Positions 11,408-23,974 of a stretch of 64,000 nt of DNA are shown here, piece by piece. The first letter of the stretch is position 1. Every line of letters starts with the position of its first letter. This DNA comes from Eublepharis macularius (lineage: Eukaryota > Chordata > Lepidosauria > Squamata > Eublepharidae): contig NC_072793.1 of the NCBI RefSeq assembly GCF_028583425.1, positions 97,139,689 to 97,203,688 of the forward strand, in the 5' to 3' direction. The notes beneath the pieces were generated by a model that made no database searches, was not told where the DNA came from, and saw only the letters and a program-made list of their open reading frames with translations. Made by a program: the position numbers and the translations under genes.

Positions 11408-13583
11408 ATTTCCACTCTGCAGTCAAACACCCTCACTCGGAAGGTAAAGCGAACACTGCCCAGTCCCCCACCAGAAGAAGTTCACCTCCCTTTGACCAGC
11501 CAAGCTCACTCACAGATGTACATGCCGGGCCTCATGCAGAAAGGAGTGGGAGGACAGGCCATTCAAGTGACCAAAGCCAGCCTCCTCAAAGAACTTGATC
11601 GGGACTTGAAGCTGGTGGAGCACGAGTCTACTAAGCTGAGGAAGAAACAAGCTGAGCTGGATGAGGAAGAGAAAGAGATTGATGCCAAGCTGAAGTACTT
11701 GGAACTGGGAATCAATCAAAGAAAGGAATCTCTGCTGAAGGATCGGAATGTGCGTGATTATCCCTATCTGCGATGCCTGGGAGAAAACAGGGATTACATG
11801 TCTGACAGTGAGCTAAACAATCTTCGCCTTTCCAGCTACGAGAGTAGCAGTCTCCTGGCTAGGCCCAGCACTGCTCCTTCTAATCAATATGCCGATTTCT
11901 CCAGTGCACAGTATACATCAGCCTCCTCCTATGCCCCATATCAGTATTCCTCAGGACAGGCTGCCGCACCAGGCCCAGCCACATTCCAGCAAACAAGATT
12001 TCAGCCTCCTCACTATCCTGCAGTTAGCAATGTCCCTACTCAAAATGGTTTCCAGGCAAGCCAGATGCTTGCCTATCCTTCCCAAACCACGTATCAGCCA
12101 CACAACTTCACTCCAAGCACTGGGTATCAATCTGATCTGGGCCTGCAGAGCCATCAAGGCTTCCGGCCCCCTTACCAAGCTCAGACCACATATTCCAGTC
12201 AGACACCTTTGCAGCCTGCTCAGAACACTCTGTTTCAAACCCATGCAGACACGCACACGACCACTCAGAAACCACGGCAGACATCTCTAGCTGATCTAGA
12301 GCAAAAGATCCCCACCAATTATGAAGTGATCAGTAATCCCACTGTGGTGATCTCTGCCGCAACACCAGAAGTTACATATAGCACCACAACAGTAACCAGC
12401 AGCTATGACCAATACAAAGCTCCAGAAGGAAGGCCAACAGACAGGAGTGGTGCAGTGCAGAGTCCCTCCATTAGCTGTTCCTCTGACTCACTCTACACCA
12501 ACCTAGAGCAAAACATTCCTCGGAACTATGTAATGATTGATGATATCAGTGAATTGACCAAAGAGAGCAATGGAGGCGAGGGCCAAAAAGGAGATTTGCA
12601 GTCACAGAGTAGCAATGGACGGCATATTAAAGAAAAGAGTGACCTGGCAGATGCAGATGTCTCCAGTAGGCCTTGCTGCTATTCTAAAGGAGAAGAGGAG
12701 TCTGAGGAGGATATGTATGATCATCATGGCACTGACCACCGAGGGAAGAACTACCACAGAGGCCCAGAGAGTAATGGGAGGATAAGTGGTACTAGCTCTG
12801 GCTCATACTACTACGGAGACAGTGATTACAGGCATTCCTCTCGCCCAGAAAAGCATAGCTCCAGTATAGGAATGCAGAAACACACTTCTAAAAACTTGGC
12901 CCCAGCTGTCATCTCTTCCAAGCGCAGCAAGCATCGGAAACAAGGCATGGAACAGAAAATCTCCAAATTCTCCCCTATAGAAGAAGCCAAAGATGTGGAA
13001 TCAGACCTTGCCTCCTATACAGTAACCACATCAGTCAGTAGCAGTAGTATAGCATCCAGAGCCAAGAAATTGCAAGATGATATCACTTACGGCCTCAAGA
13101 AGAATGTATATGATCAGCAGAAGTACTATGGTATGTCCAACAGGGATATGATGGAAGAGGATGATAGAGCATATAGTGGTGGACGATCCAGGTCCTCTGG
13201 TTATGTATCAGAGAAATTGTCAAGCCGAGAGGTCAGCAGCAGGAGCAGGTCTTACGAGAGAGAGAGCATGGAAAGGCCTCCTAAAGGAAGCTCCAAACCC
13301 TCTTCTCTTAGTATGGGTCAGAGTCGCGGGCGACCTCCAATTCGCACACAGACTTCAGAAGAGGAAAGCCCTATCAGTCCTTTGGGGAAATCCATGGGTG
13401 TGTCACGATCCTCTGGCGGACCTCTCCCTCAGTCTGCTGGAGATAGCTGCTCACAGTTCTGCTCCAGTCACTCATTGCCTGATGTACAAGAACATATTAA
13501 AGATGTGCCAAGAACCCATTCATACAAGCATGAAGAAGGTTACATCATGGATGATTCACACTGTGTTGTTTCAGACAGTGAAG
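11408..13583 (+). CDS. BSN: Bassoon, large 3' coding exon (725 codons)
   Basis: Bassoon is a very large presynaptic active-zone scaffold that helps tether synaptic vesicles and organise release sites. The exon is open throughout. It starts after CCTCTAG with ISTLQSNTLTRKVKRTLPS and ends SDSHCVVSDSE-like sequence with donor AAG|GTAATG, phase 1. Recognisable Bassoon blocks are the coiled coil SLLKELDRDLKLVEHESTK...KYLELG (about residues 60-115 of the exon, corresponding to the CAST/ERC-binding third coiled coil), QKPRQTSLADLEQKIPTNYEV, PRNYVMIDDISELTK, AISSKRSKHRKQGMEQ-type sequence, KISKFSPIEEAKDVESDLASY and ITYGLKKNVY. The middle is a Ser/Tyr/Gln/Pro-rich low-complexity stretch, as expected for the family. 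The homologue Piccolo shares some blocks, but the C-terminus and the APEH neighbour support BSN. Confidence 0.95.
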
Positions 13584-13939
13584 GTAATGGCTACCTGTGG
13601 TGACTTACCCCAGAGCATACTCAAGCAGGTCATATCTGCAAAGACAATACCCAGCCTGAGTTTGCTTGCCATGTGCCTTTCTCCCCCATTTTGTTTTCTG
13701 TAGTGTTTGTTTTGTGTTAGCACTCTGCATGTCCTACTGGTGCTCACTGCTTGTTCAGTGTGATTATAAGCTAAGATTCCTAGTTTTTAAAAGTATTTTC
13801 TGAATGGCTGCTGTGACATATCATATATGCATGTGATAAGCTCCTCGCATTCTTTTATTTCATTGCATGGCTTCAACCTGGGCTAAATTCACACCTTTGG
13901 ATCAGGAGATTGACTGTGATCTGTTTTTGGTTTCTGAAG

Positions 13940-14826
13940 CCTATCACTTGGGTCAGGAAGAGACAGACTGGTTTGATAAGCCGAGGGAACCTCGCTCAGA
14001 GAGGATGAGGCATTATGGTGGCCATTCCTCATCCTCCCAGAAGAGGGGTCCAGTTAAGCATACCTATCATGACTATGATGAACCACCAGATGAAGACTTG
14101 TGGCATCACGATGATTACTCCCACCCACGTCATTCCTCTTCCAAAGAACATAGACACCACGGAGAATATGGGAGGCATACATCATCCTCCCGGCACTCCA
14201 GCGATGATCTACCCAGGAGATCATCTAGGCAACATCTACGAGATCCAGGTCGCCATGAATCACGTGGACATGGACAACCCTCTTCCCAGAAGAAAGCTCA
14301 GCAAGCAGATATGAGAACACAGCCAGGCTATCCTTCCAGTTCTTCAGAATATTCCCAGCAGTCCCGGCAGCCATCTGGCTACCATCATACCTCAGAGTCC
14401 CAGAAACCACAGAGGCAGATGCAACATGGGCCATCATCTCAGCAGCCAAAATCAGAGCCGCTTTCACATCAGCAACAGCCGCAGCCGCAGCCGCAGCCAA
14501 CAAGGCAGCAACAAGCTGGGCAACAGCAGCAGCAGCAGCAGCAGGCTTCAGTCAGACAGCAGCAACAATCAGGCAGACAGCCTCAGCAGCACCAAACAGC
14601 TCCTTCACAGCAGTCTTCTCAGCAACAGCCCCAGCAAGCCAGGATGCAGCAACAGCTGCAGCAGCCACAGCAGCCGCAGCAGCCGCAGCAGCCACAACCT
14701 CCACCACCAGGGACCCAAGCTCAACCGTCCACACGGACAGCCCAACAGCAGCCTGGGCAGCCCCAGCCACTAGGCAAACAACAGACAGCCCTCCAAGCAC
14801 AACCTAGCACTCACCCAGCAGTACCA
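13940..14826 (+). CDS. BSN: Bassoon, penultimate large exon with polyQ tract
   Basis: The exon opens in phase with AYHLGQEETDWFDKPREPRS after acceptor TTTCTGAAG (intron 13584-13939, 356 bp) and closes at donor CCA|GTGAGT. It contains HDYDEPPDEDLWHHDD, His/Ser-rich sequence, then a long Gln/Pro-rich region (about 14440-14820) with runs of CAG/CAA codons. Mammalian Bassoon has a Gln-rich C-terminal segment at the same place. The frame continues past 14826 into intron as an open tail, which is ignored because the next exon joins in phase 0. Confidence 0.95.
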
Positions 14827-15452
14827 GTGAGTAGCAGTTCTCTTTTATTTACTGCCAGTTATATAGCAACTGGTTGCACCTTGGCATATATCAAGATGAG
14901 TACTGGGCAGAACAATGGTCTATTCTACAGAATGTGGTTTGTACAAAAGTGGCAGTCACTGACAGTGCATGGATTATTGCCCAGTCCAGTAGATAGTACC
15001 ATGTAGTATAGGGTCTTACCAACACATGTTTCATTGGAACTGACAAAAGTCCTAGAATGTTACAGAGGAGGTATTCTGCTCATTGGCACATTTGAATGGC
15101 ACATTTGATGGCCGGTTTGGAAAGAACTATAGAAGATCAGGTGGACAAGAAAAGAAAGAAGTGGGGATGGACTCTAAATTTGAGGGTTTACTCTATAAAT
15201 GTTTAGTGTTGGCTGAGATCATAAATAGTGCCTCAGGAACATTGGCTGGGGGAATATAGCACCAATGGAAAATAAGGGTAGTTAGAGGGCTGATTAGAGA
15301 CACCATTGACTTAGCAATTAAATTTTGGAGAAGAGTTCTGAGGGGACATTCTGAAGTGGATAGTGGCTTTCATATTACAATGATTTGTCTGTTATCCTGC
15401 TGCCCAACCCCTAGGAATAAACTTTTGTTTTAATCTTTGTTTACTATTATAG

Positions 15453-15549
15453 CCTAAAACTGAACAGACAGATGCATCCAAGCCTACCACAAAAGTGCCA
15501 CAGGTGGGGAGAGCACCCCAAACACAGCCACAGGGAACAATTGCAGGAG
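15453..15549 (+). CDS. BSN: Bassoon, short coding exon
   Basis: Acceptor ATTATAG at 15446-15452 and donor GAG|GTAAGT at 15550. It encodes PKTEQTDASKPTTKVPQ followed by a Gln/Pro-rich tail. It joins the previous exon in phase 0 and leaves one base for the next. Confidence 0.85.
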
Positions 15550-16262
15550 GTAAGTAAGTTTTCCTCTCTTATAGATACCTCCTTTTCAGTATTTCTCGCT
15601 AGATGTGTTTTCTGAAGAAATACATACCAACAACTTACTAACCAAGGCTCAGATCTTCTTCTTCATTATTATTATTGTTATTCAATCTGTGCTCAGGAGA
15701 GTTAATTCCAAAACCATTCACTGCAGAGAATTAAAACTTCTTAAGCAAGATCAAGCATATGGTGAGTGCCTTTGACCAATCCATCATCTAGCCATGGTAG
15801 TGCAGAGAATATGCCAGTCAGTATAGAATTAGCATTGGCACAGGTCATAAAAAGCACAAGGAAGATGCTTGAAAGTTTCATTGCAGATGGGGAACATTAG
15901 TCTGTTTTCTACAGCTATAAAGACTAGAAGTTTGCCTACTCACAGAAAGAAGCAGTAGTTCAACTGGTGGCTGGCCAACAACATTGCTCCAATTTAAAGT
16001 AATTTTGTTTGCTTTGGTATTGATATCTCACCAACCACTTAATGCAAATGGTACTATTTTTATTCTATAAAAATAGTGGGACCACTTTTCCACCTTTTTT
16101 CTGGTGCGGGTAGTTGAACAGAGATGACCTTGAAACACATTGGCGTGGAGGATATAAGCCAAAGGGAGACAGTTTAAAATTCTGCAAATTGCTCTTTCGG
16201 CTTACCCTAAGTTATAGGGTGGGGTACCTATTTAAATATATTCATATGGTTTCTTTCAACAG

Positions 16263-16403
16263 GCATTAAGCTGGGTTCTAAACCAGCTGGAGCACCCACT
16301 CCTGCTGGTGCAGCAGCTGGTCAGCCAGGAGCAGAAGGAGAAAGCGTCTTCTCCAAAATCCTGCCAGGAGGTGCAGCAGAACAAGCAGGCAAATTGACTG
16401 AAG
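16263..16403 (+). CDS. BSN: Bassoon, short coding exon near the C-terminus
   Basis: Acceptor TTTCAACAG, donor GAAG|GTAAGAG. It encodes an Ala/Pro/Gly-rich stretch ending GESVFSKILPGGAAEQAGKL, which matches the strongly conserved C-terminal region of Bassoon. Phases fit both neighbours (1 in, 1 out). Confidence 0.93.
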
Positions 16404-16744
16404 GTAAGAGAAGACCTTTCTTGAAGACTTGTCCAAAAGCATGAGGGACGTGCAAGCTCAGTTGCTCAAAAGTTCCTGCAAAAGGACTGTCAGGTCTATA
16501 GAGCAACCACCCAGAGGATACAGAAGAACTGTATTCCAGTTCACATCTATGTGACAAGATGAAAAATAGAGAAAAAAGTTTTTAAAAATTATGAAAGGCA
16601 GTAAAAGTCACAATAAGTAAAGGAGGGAAGGGATAGTAGTTTCACTGAAGAAGCCAAATGAATTAGCATCAGAGACCATCAGCATTATAGAACAATTAAC
16701 CCTTTGGCTGCAAGGATTGCTAAAGAGCTTGTAAAAATAAATGA

Positions 16745-16925
16745 AGCTGCCATGCTGAGTTAAATGGTGGTTCCATGTGGCCCAGTACTATCCAGCAGGG
16801 CTTAGGCATTTCCTGGCCTTTGAGTTCTAGATCCTTTTACATAGAGATGCCAGGAATTGAACTAAAGACCTTCTGCATATAAAGCATGAGTTCCACTACC
16901 AAGTTAATTTCTCTGTAACTCAGCT
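16745..16925 (-). repeat. tRNA-derived SINE fragment
   Basis: On the + strand, GCCAGGAATTGAACTAAAGACCTTCTGCATATAAAGC is a decayed complement of a tRNA-type B-box head (consensus form GGGGATTGAACCTGGGACC). The upstream part resembles the body of the same SINE as seen at 55595-55770. It lies in the last coding intron of BSN. Confidence 0.55.
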
Positions 16926-17027
16926 CCAAACTGAAAGCTAAATGTTACAACAATGCAAGGTAATATGGAAATAAAACAAGTTTAATTATAGTAATGTGGA
17001 GATGAAGACTGATAATGAGATAGATAT

Positions 17028-18412
17028 ATGAAGAATCATAGAGTTGGAAGGGACCTCTAAGGTCATCTAGTCCAATCCCCTGCACAATGCAGGACATTTA
17101 CAACTACCCCCCAACTGCCCCAGTAACCCCTGTTCCATGCTTAGAAGATGGCAGAACACCTCCAGGATCCCTAGCCAAAGTGGCCTGTGGAAAATTGCTA
17201 CCTGACCCAAGGTGGTGATCGGTATTACTCTGGACATGTAAGAACGCTAGGGAGAACTAAGCACTGATGTAACCCATTCTGCCCTCCCCTTCATGATCTG
17301 CCCAGGTTCACAGAATCAGCATTGCTGTCAGATGGCCATCTAGCCTCTGCTTAAAAACCTCCAAAGAAGGAGAGCCCACCACCTCCCGAGGAAGCCTGTT
17401 CCACTGAGGGACTGCTCTAACTGTCAGGAAGTTATTCCTCATGTTTAGCTGAAAACTCTTTTGATTTAATTTCAAGCCGTTGGTTCTGGTCCGACCTTCT
17501 GGGGTAGCGGAAAACAAGTCTGCCCATCCTCTATATGACAGCCCTTCAAGTACTTGAAGATGGTTATCATTTCACCTCTCAGTCATCTCCTCTCCAGGCT
17601 AAACATTCTGAGCTCCTTCAACCTTTCCTCATAGGACTTGGTCTCCAGACCCCTCACCATCTTCGTTGCCCTCCTCTGGACATGTTCCAGCTTGTCTATC
17701 TCCTTCTTAAATTGTGGTGCCCAAAACTGAACACAATACTCTAAGTGAGGTCTAACCAGAGTGGAGTCGAGTGATACCATCACTTCTCATGATCTGGACA
17801 CTATGCTTCTGTTTATACAGCCCAAAACCGCATTTACCTTTTTATCTACCATATCACACTGCTGAGTCATGTTCAGTGTATGGTCTACATGGTCTACCCC
17901 TAGATCCTTTTCCAACATACTACTGCCAAGACAAGTCTCCCTCATCCTATAATTATGCATTTGATTTTTCCTTCCTAAATGCAGAACTTTGCATTTATCT
18001 CTGTTGAAATTCATTGTATTTGTTTTAGCCCAGTTTTCCAGCCTGTCAAGATCATCCTGTATCCTTACTCTGTCTTTGACCATATTTGCTACCCCTCCCA
18101 ATTTAGTATCATCTGCAAATTTAATAAGCACTCTCTATTCCTTCATCCAAATCATTTATAAAAATGTTGAACAGAACATGTACCAGGACTGATCCCTGAG
18201 GAACTCCATTTGTCACTTTTCTCCAAGAGGATGAGGAACCATTAACTAGCACTCTTTGGGTGTGATTTGTCAACCAGTTACAGATCCACCTAATAGTAAT
18301 AGGATCCAAACCACATTTTACCAATCTGTCAACAAGGATATTATGTGGAACCTTATCAAAAGCCTTACTGAAATTGAGATAAACTATGTCTACAGTGAGT
18401 AATGTCAATGGA
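17028..18412 (-). mobile_element. CR1 LINE, 5'-truncated
   Basis: The 3' end (left on the + strand) shows the CR1 signature AATCATAGAGTTGGAAGGGA with CATCTAGTCCAATCCCCTGC. On the - strand, broken frames encode reverse transcriptase C-terminal blocks: [18 protein letters not shown] and NGVPQGSVL (18121-18408), KFADDTKLGGVAN (17787-18131), then [17 protein letters not shown] and [10 protein letters not shown] (17583-17783), then the C-terminal part RNNFLTVRAVPQWNRLP (17308-17517). Frames are separated by shifts, so the copy is dead. It is antisense to BSN within an intron. Confidence 0.9.
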
Positions 18413-18552
18413 ATAAAGATAGGTTATATAACCTAATAATGGGATAGAAAGGAAGAAGATAGATGGGGTTGACAGCAACCATTCTGTGGAGCCTGGTAAT
18501 GCTAATGTTCTACTGCATCAGGCATTGATTTCTCTTTTCTTTACACCCATAG

Positions 18553-18607
18553 CTGTGTCAGCTTTTGGCAAAAAATTCACATCATTTTGGTGAGAGAACG
18601 TCACCAG
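18553..18607 (+). CDS. BSN: Bassoon C-terminal exon, stop at 18591-18593
   Basis: After acceptor CACCCATAG the exon encodes AVSAFGKKFTSFW and a TGA stop, identical to the invariant Bassoon C-terminus known from mammals. Only 14 nt follow the stop before a strong donor, CCAG|GTGAGT (18608), so the 3'UTR itself is spliced. Confidence 0.93.
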
Positions 18608-18907
18608 GTGAGTAACTTTTGGTCTTCCATATACACACCCACCAGCGCCAGACAAATCTCAAGACATGTTCCTTGTGCCCTGGCCATTGCAATCCTGAGA
18701 CTCTTTCAGAGCTTTTTTTAACTTGAAACTTTGATTACACTGCAATGCTACAGTTGGCCCAACGACTAGACATGAGGTTAGCTTTAATCCAAGAATCCAT
18801 CCAATTACAGACACCTTCTTTTCCTTTCTTTTAGATTTTTATTTTTTTTGCCTAATAGGTCCTCTCTTTGCACTGTCTTTCCCCCCTCTTCCCCATTACC
18901 CTGGCAG

Positions 18908-19005
18908 GAGTTTGGAGGAATACAAGGAGATCTCATCACTGCAATGGAAAAACCTATGAAGAATCCAGTGAATTCAGTCTGTGGCACCAGACTCTGGGTA
19001 TAAAA
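18908..19005 (+). other. BSN: Probable non-coding BSN 3'UTR exon
   Basis: CCCTGGCAG|GAGTTTGG gives a good acceptor after a C/T-rich tract, and TATAAAA|GTGAGTGT gives a canonical donor 98 nt later. Mammalian BSN is believed to have terminal non-coding exons, which fits. The assignment is by splice signals and position only. Confidence 0.5.
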
Positions 19006-19309
19006 GTGAGTGTCATCCAGTTGCTTCTAGATCTCTATCTGGCTCGTTCTGTCAGGGTGTGTGCGTGCATGAACATGCTCATCAGATACTAGCTCTAATT
19101 CTGTCCCAGATATGAGGCACAATGCAGAGGAGATGTTTGTTTTACTCAAGTCAAATGATATCCTTCTTTGCTTACAGTAATTTACCACTTACTTTAAGTA
19201 AATTGAGCCACATACAGTCAAGTGTACATTCTAATGCTGCTAAACACTAGCTTAATATCTACAACATACTATACATCATGATATAGTCCTTGCCCTTACA
19301 CACTGTGTT

Positions 19310-20225
19310 ATGTAGAAAAGACTCGCTTAGGAGAGTAAGGAACAGGTGAGGGACAGAAAATGAGCAAGAATGATGATGGGAGATGTAGTTGGGATGGGCT
19401 AGCAAAAACTTTGTTAAAGAAGAGGCAGAGGAACTTCAAGAGGAAGTCACTAACAGTCATATTTACTATTATTTCTATAGAGAATTGGGAGGCCATCCCA
19501 GGCACGGGGGACTGCATGCCTGGAGTCACAGAGACAAAAACAGCAGAAACAGACCAAGGGAGCTGATGGAGCATGCACTATGGCAGAATGAATGGAAAAA
19601 GAAAATGGGGCTGGGAGGAATGTAGTTGAAGACCAAAGAGTTGAAGAACTTTAAAAGAATTAGAATCTTGAAACGGGTATGAAATGTGACAGGAAGCCAG
19701 TGCAGGGACTTGAGGGACTTCTGCAGAAAATGGAAAAGACAAGAAGTGGAGGTCACCAAAAAAGGCAATTGGAAAGGTAGCAAATCTAAGAGAGAACAGT
19801 ACAGAACCCCAAGGAGAAGCTGGAATCCAGGAGGAAGTATGACTGATAATGTCAAAAGTTGAATAAGGATCTGGAGGGAATAAGGAGATGGATGCAAAAA
19901 GTCAGAAGGGTACAGGGCCAAGAGAGCAAGTTGGTCGGGAAAACTGGTGGGCTGTAGATTTGAGATTGTGGAATGCTTGTGTGACAGAATAGTCATGGAG
20001 TTGGCAGGTGTGAGACAGCTTGAGGGAGCCTTGGTTAGAGAGGGGAAGTTCAGAGGCAGAGAGATCAGAGATAAAACATTAAAGGAGAAGATGAAATCAA
20101 GTGTGAAGATACAAGGGGTGAAGGAAAAGGCAAGAGGCTGCAGCAGCAAAGGTATCAGCATGAATATTCAGATTCCCACAGAACAGGGCAGGAGAATGAG
20201 AGGAAAGAAAGAATTAATAATAATA
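19310..20225 (-). repeat. Decayed LINE fragment
   Basis: The - strand frame at 19526-20161 contains KSLHWLPVTFHTRFKILILL followed by an N-Y-I-P-P stretch, which is the C-terminal reverse-transcriptase-downstream motif of L2/CR1-like LINEs (LHWLPV..R..FKIL). The rest is low-complexity Leu/Phe/Ser sequence. It is inferred to be an old insertion between BSN 3'UTR exons. Confidence 0.5.
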
Positions 20226-23200
20226 TAAATAATACAAAATATTACAAAAGGCACAGGAAATGTATCCTACTTATGCATCAGGGCATCATAATTGCTTTGG
20301 TGTTGCAAGATAGTTATTCTGGCTTGCTCATAAAATGATCAGCATGATGTAAATGGATAGCAGACAGCATAACAGGAAGCACAAAATGAGGAAATTTGTT
20401 TCTGATTTTCTACCAAGTGAAACCACATCCTTTAGTCTCCATTTTCAGCGGTATACAGCTGTGACCATTCTTGGAGCAGCAGTTGTGATTTGGAACCTGC
20501 TCAGTAGAGGCAGCAGGCACAATCTTTCTGTCTGTTATAGGGGAGGGAAAATAAGGAATCATTTTGTATATTGCTGTGCTGAGCCTCCCCCACCCCCACC
20601 CCACCCTGCAAAAGATCACATAGCCCATGTGCAGAACAGTTTCTCCTCTCACAAAACTGGGGAAAGATACATGCCAAGTGGCTGTGTTGCCTTTGAAATG
20701 CATCGCCCTCTACACTTCAGAATGCTAGCAATCCAGAGCTACATGGGCCTAGCCCACCAAGCATATTTGGGAGGAGAACAGAGGGCATTTTTGCCCTGAT
20801 AATTCTAGCCCATGGATGTGCTAGGAACATTTCCCCCATGTAGCACAATCTCCTTTCATAGCCTTGTCTGTTTCTTCATCTTAGAGAGCTCACTGAAAGG
20901 AACTGCATGCTTTTTTGATGGGGTGGGGTGGGGGGAATGAACTTATACTAGTTGAGAAAAGTGAGTGGCGTCTTACAAACCCTGCCTCAGTCTGTACAAC
21001 GCAATATGAACTGGGTCTGGATCCCAGGCTCAATGATGTGGTGTGCAGATAACCCCTTGGGAAAATGCTGGATCTCATTCTGTCCTAATCTCCAGCTCGA
21101 AAATGTTGCATCACTGCAAGTGTGGACAGTTGATTTGATGGCTCAGTTGTCTCTACTCTTTAATGCATGGTGTCTTCTGGCTAGTTCCTTAGTTGATTTG
21201 ATACTATCTTATTTCCATTGGGAAAGAAAAGAAAAGATTTGAAGCAGCAGAATAAATATAAAAGGTTTTTAGGTGAAGTTCCTTGTGAACACCCCCCATA
21301 GGGGTGAGAAAAGTAGGTGCCAAACTGTTGACAAGAAATAACAGTGCTATGAACAACTCCTGTAAATATCATGTTTCTGCCTTTTTGTCTCATCAAGCTT
21401 TTGAAACCATGGAAATCCACTAGGCTGTGAGACTGAAGGTGGAAGAGGTGTATATAAAGATATCGGCCTGTGGATCCCATAAGAAACTCCTTGAGGACAT
21501 CTGAGCCAACTATCATAAAGGGCTTTCAGAAGCCACCTGTTGTTGACATCATGGTCTATGTCACGTGAGCCCTGTGGGGTGAAGGCAGACCCATGGTCAG
21601 AGAGATCATGCAGAAAAATGTTTACAGAACATGGGCCCATTCCAACTTGTCACGCAGACTGGCTGCTCTCTGATGCTGGAGAAGATGTCTGGGACTCCAG
21701 AGACTATTCAGTGCGGTGGTTCCATTTGTGCCTAAGGTCTAATTTTGGGAGCCATGGCCCATTCTTGAGATTATACACAGAGTTTCTCGCTTACTGAAAT
21801 TTAGCTCTAGAGTCTTCATAGGTTTTTCCTGCTCTCCAAGATGTGCTTGAATTGAGGGCTGGGAGCTGGATGCTCCACTCTCCTTCACATTCCAGTTTGC
21901 CCTGTCAATTCCTCTACATGCACAGTGTTTGTTCCCTCTCATCGTCCCTACAGTGGAACGCTTGGGACGTAGAGAACTTTGACTAGGACCTAACACTGTT
22001 TCACTACTGAGATAAGAGGCCATAGGACTCTGAAAGGCAGTGCATAAACTGGCTGAATTTGACTGAAGCAAATACTGGCCAGGCATGTCTATCAGCCACC
22101 CCAAAGCCATCCTGAAGCCATTCTAAAGCATTCAAATGGCAGTGCTTTCCATTGTTAGTGTTGCTCGTTGTTTTACGTATGCCTGGGGATTATTTTTATT
22201 TCAAAAACAGCCTTAATCATTCCACTTTTATTTACATGTATACCTCATCAACACCCAGCAATTGGGGGATTGGATTTTATTTTGGGATTTTTTGTGAGGT
22301 TCTTTTGTTGTTTTTTACTTTGTATTGGACTTTTCCCCCCCTCTTTGTGTTGTACTGAATTAGCACATGGGCTGTTGTCGGTAGAAGCAATAGAGTGCAG
22401 AAGGCTATAAAGAGCACAATCCAGTGTGGTGAGAGCAGGAGAGCTTGCCTCTGCCATCCTCCTTCCTACTACTGTGCAATTCAAGTCCTTCTTAAGCCAT
22501 TACCAGTGGGCATGCTCAGAACGACAGAGGAACTAGTTGGAGCAGAATGTCATTGATCCTGCTAGTGTGGAGCTTCTTGCACTGTAACCTGCGAGAGCCG
22601 AAAGAAAACCCTGCAAAACAGCTCCTTTTTTAAGCTGTAAAGAATCCAGCAAGTGTACAGTTGCTCTGGTTCCCATTTGTTTGTGCTGTCCGTTTCCTGC
22701 CTGTCTCTCGTCCATGCTGAGCATGCTCAAGAACAACAATTCATTGGTGTGACCCATAGGAGCTTCCATTCACCATGGGTAACAGCAAAATGATTCTCAT
22801 GTCTAATGTTCTATGCAATCAAATAACAAAATTTTAAAAAACAACTGTTAATATTTAATAAGTTCAATGTTATGTATAAGGATTTAATTGCAAATGTGCT
22901 ACTGAGAAACTGGATAGATATCTTTATATCGAACACCTGTGTGTATGAAGTTTTCAATTAGTGGCATGCTTGACCCATTCGAGGGACACTTTTGCCAAAG
23001 GGTAGCCATAGAGCCGTTGACTGTCTGTCTGTTATAGAGCATGGCTTGCTACTTCTCTGCACGGTTTCATCTACTTAGAATGCTTGCAGTTCTTTGCTTG
23101 AATTTTTTTCTCCAGTTGGTTCATCTTCTCTATTGAATGCCATTAGCAGATTTATGCACTTGTTATTGAAGGCCTGTCAGTGACACTGTGAAGTGTAATT

Positions 23201-23854
23201 ATCCTGCAGAGTGTAACACCAGATGTTCCCTGCTGAACTATATCAACTTTCTCTGACCTTTGCCACATCCTACTCTGCAGTAGCCACTCATGTCCACTAC
23301 TAGAGAAGCATAGGCTTTGTCTAGACCTGAAGTACATTATTCCTGTTCAAACATTAAATATAAATTATTTGGGACTACCACAGGATAGGGAGATCCTCCA
23401 AGTATGGAATTCACCAGCATGCTTTGCAAGTACAATTTGAACAACCCCACCATCAATTAATGCATAGAAAGAAACCACCCAATGTTCCTCTCCTAGTTTC
23501 AGCAGATGAGGACCAATAGTAGTGGCTCCTATTCCCACTAGTGCAACATATATGAATAAAGAGCCATTGAACTGCCGCTCCTGGAGCTTGGTCGCTGAGA
23601 GATGCAATTTTCAATGTAGATTCTAGCATCTAGTGCAGTCCCTTCCTCCCACCAAGTATGCCCATCCCCCTTGGCGGAATGATGACATTAAGAATTTCTT
23701 GCCTGACTGGACTGAAAAGCAGAAATGTTTGCAAAAATGGGAATGAGTCTGTGTGACCCTTTAAAGTGAGAAATGAGGAGGAGAGGTTAAGAAGCAAACA
23801 TGTCAGTTATATGATAGGTTCTTGAACGCATTAAAGACATTTGGTGCAAAATAA

Positions 23855-23960
23855 AGAAGATATATTTATTTATTTAGGGTATTCTTATGCCACCTCTCAA
23901 ACTTCCTGAAGTAGAAGACAAAAGAACACTAGAAGTAAAAAATAAATTCCACCTCAAAAT
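23855..23960 (+). repeat. SINE/LINE-tail fragment
   Basis: AGATATATTTATTTATTTAGGGTATTCTTATGCCACC followed by AACTTCCTGAAG is a decayed copy of the widespread squamate repeat that ends in (ATTT)n and encodes no protein. It adjoins the 5S-derived SINE. Confidence 0.45.
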
Positions 23961-23974
23961 CAATGAAACAACAG

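Noticed and set aside
13584..13603. Short coding tail and stop after the large Bassoon exon
   Set aside because: The donor at 13584 joins in phase to the conserved AYHLGQEETDW exon, so the tail is an intron read-through.
14827..15006. Open continuation of the Bassoon exon
   Set aside because: A GTGAGT donor at 14827 and a phase-compatible downstream exon with conserved Bassoon sequence show that this is intron.
19526..20161. 211-codon - strand protein frame
   Set aside because: Composition is low-complexity Leu/Phe/Ser, and the only recognisable part is a LINE C-terminal motif.
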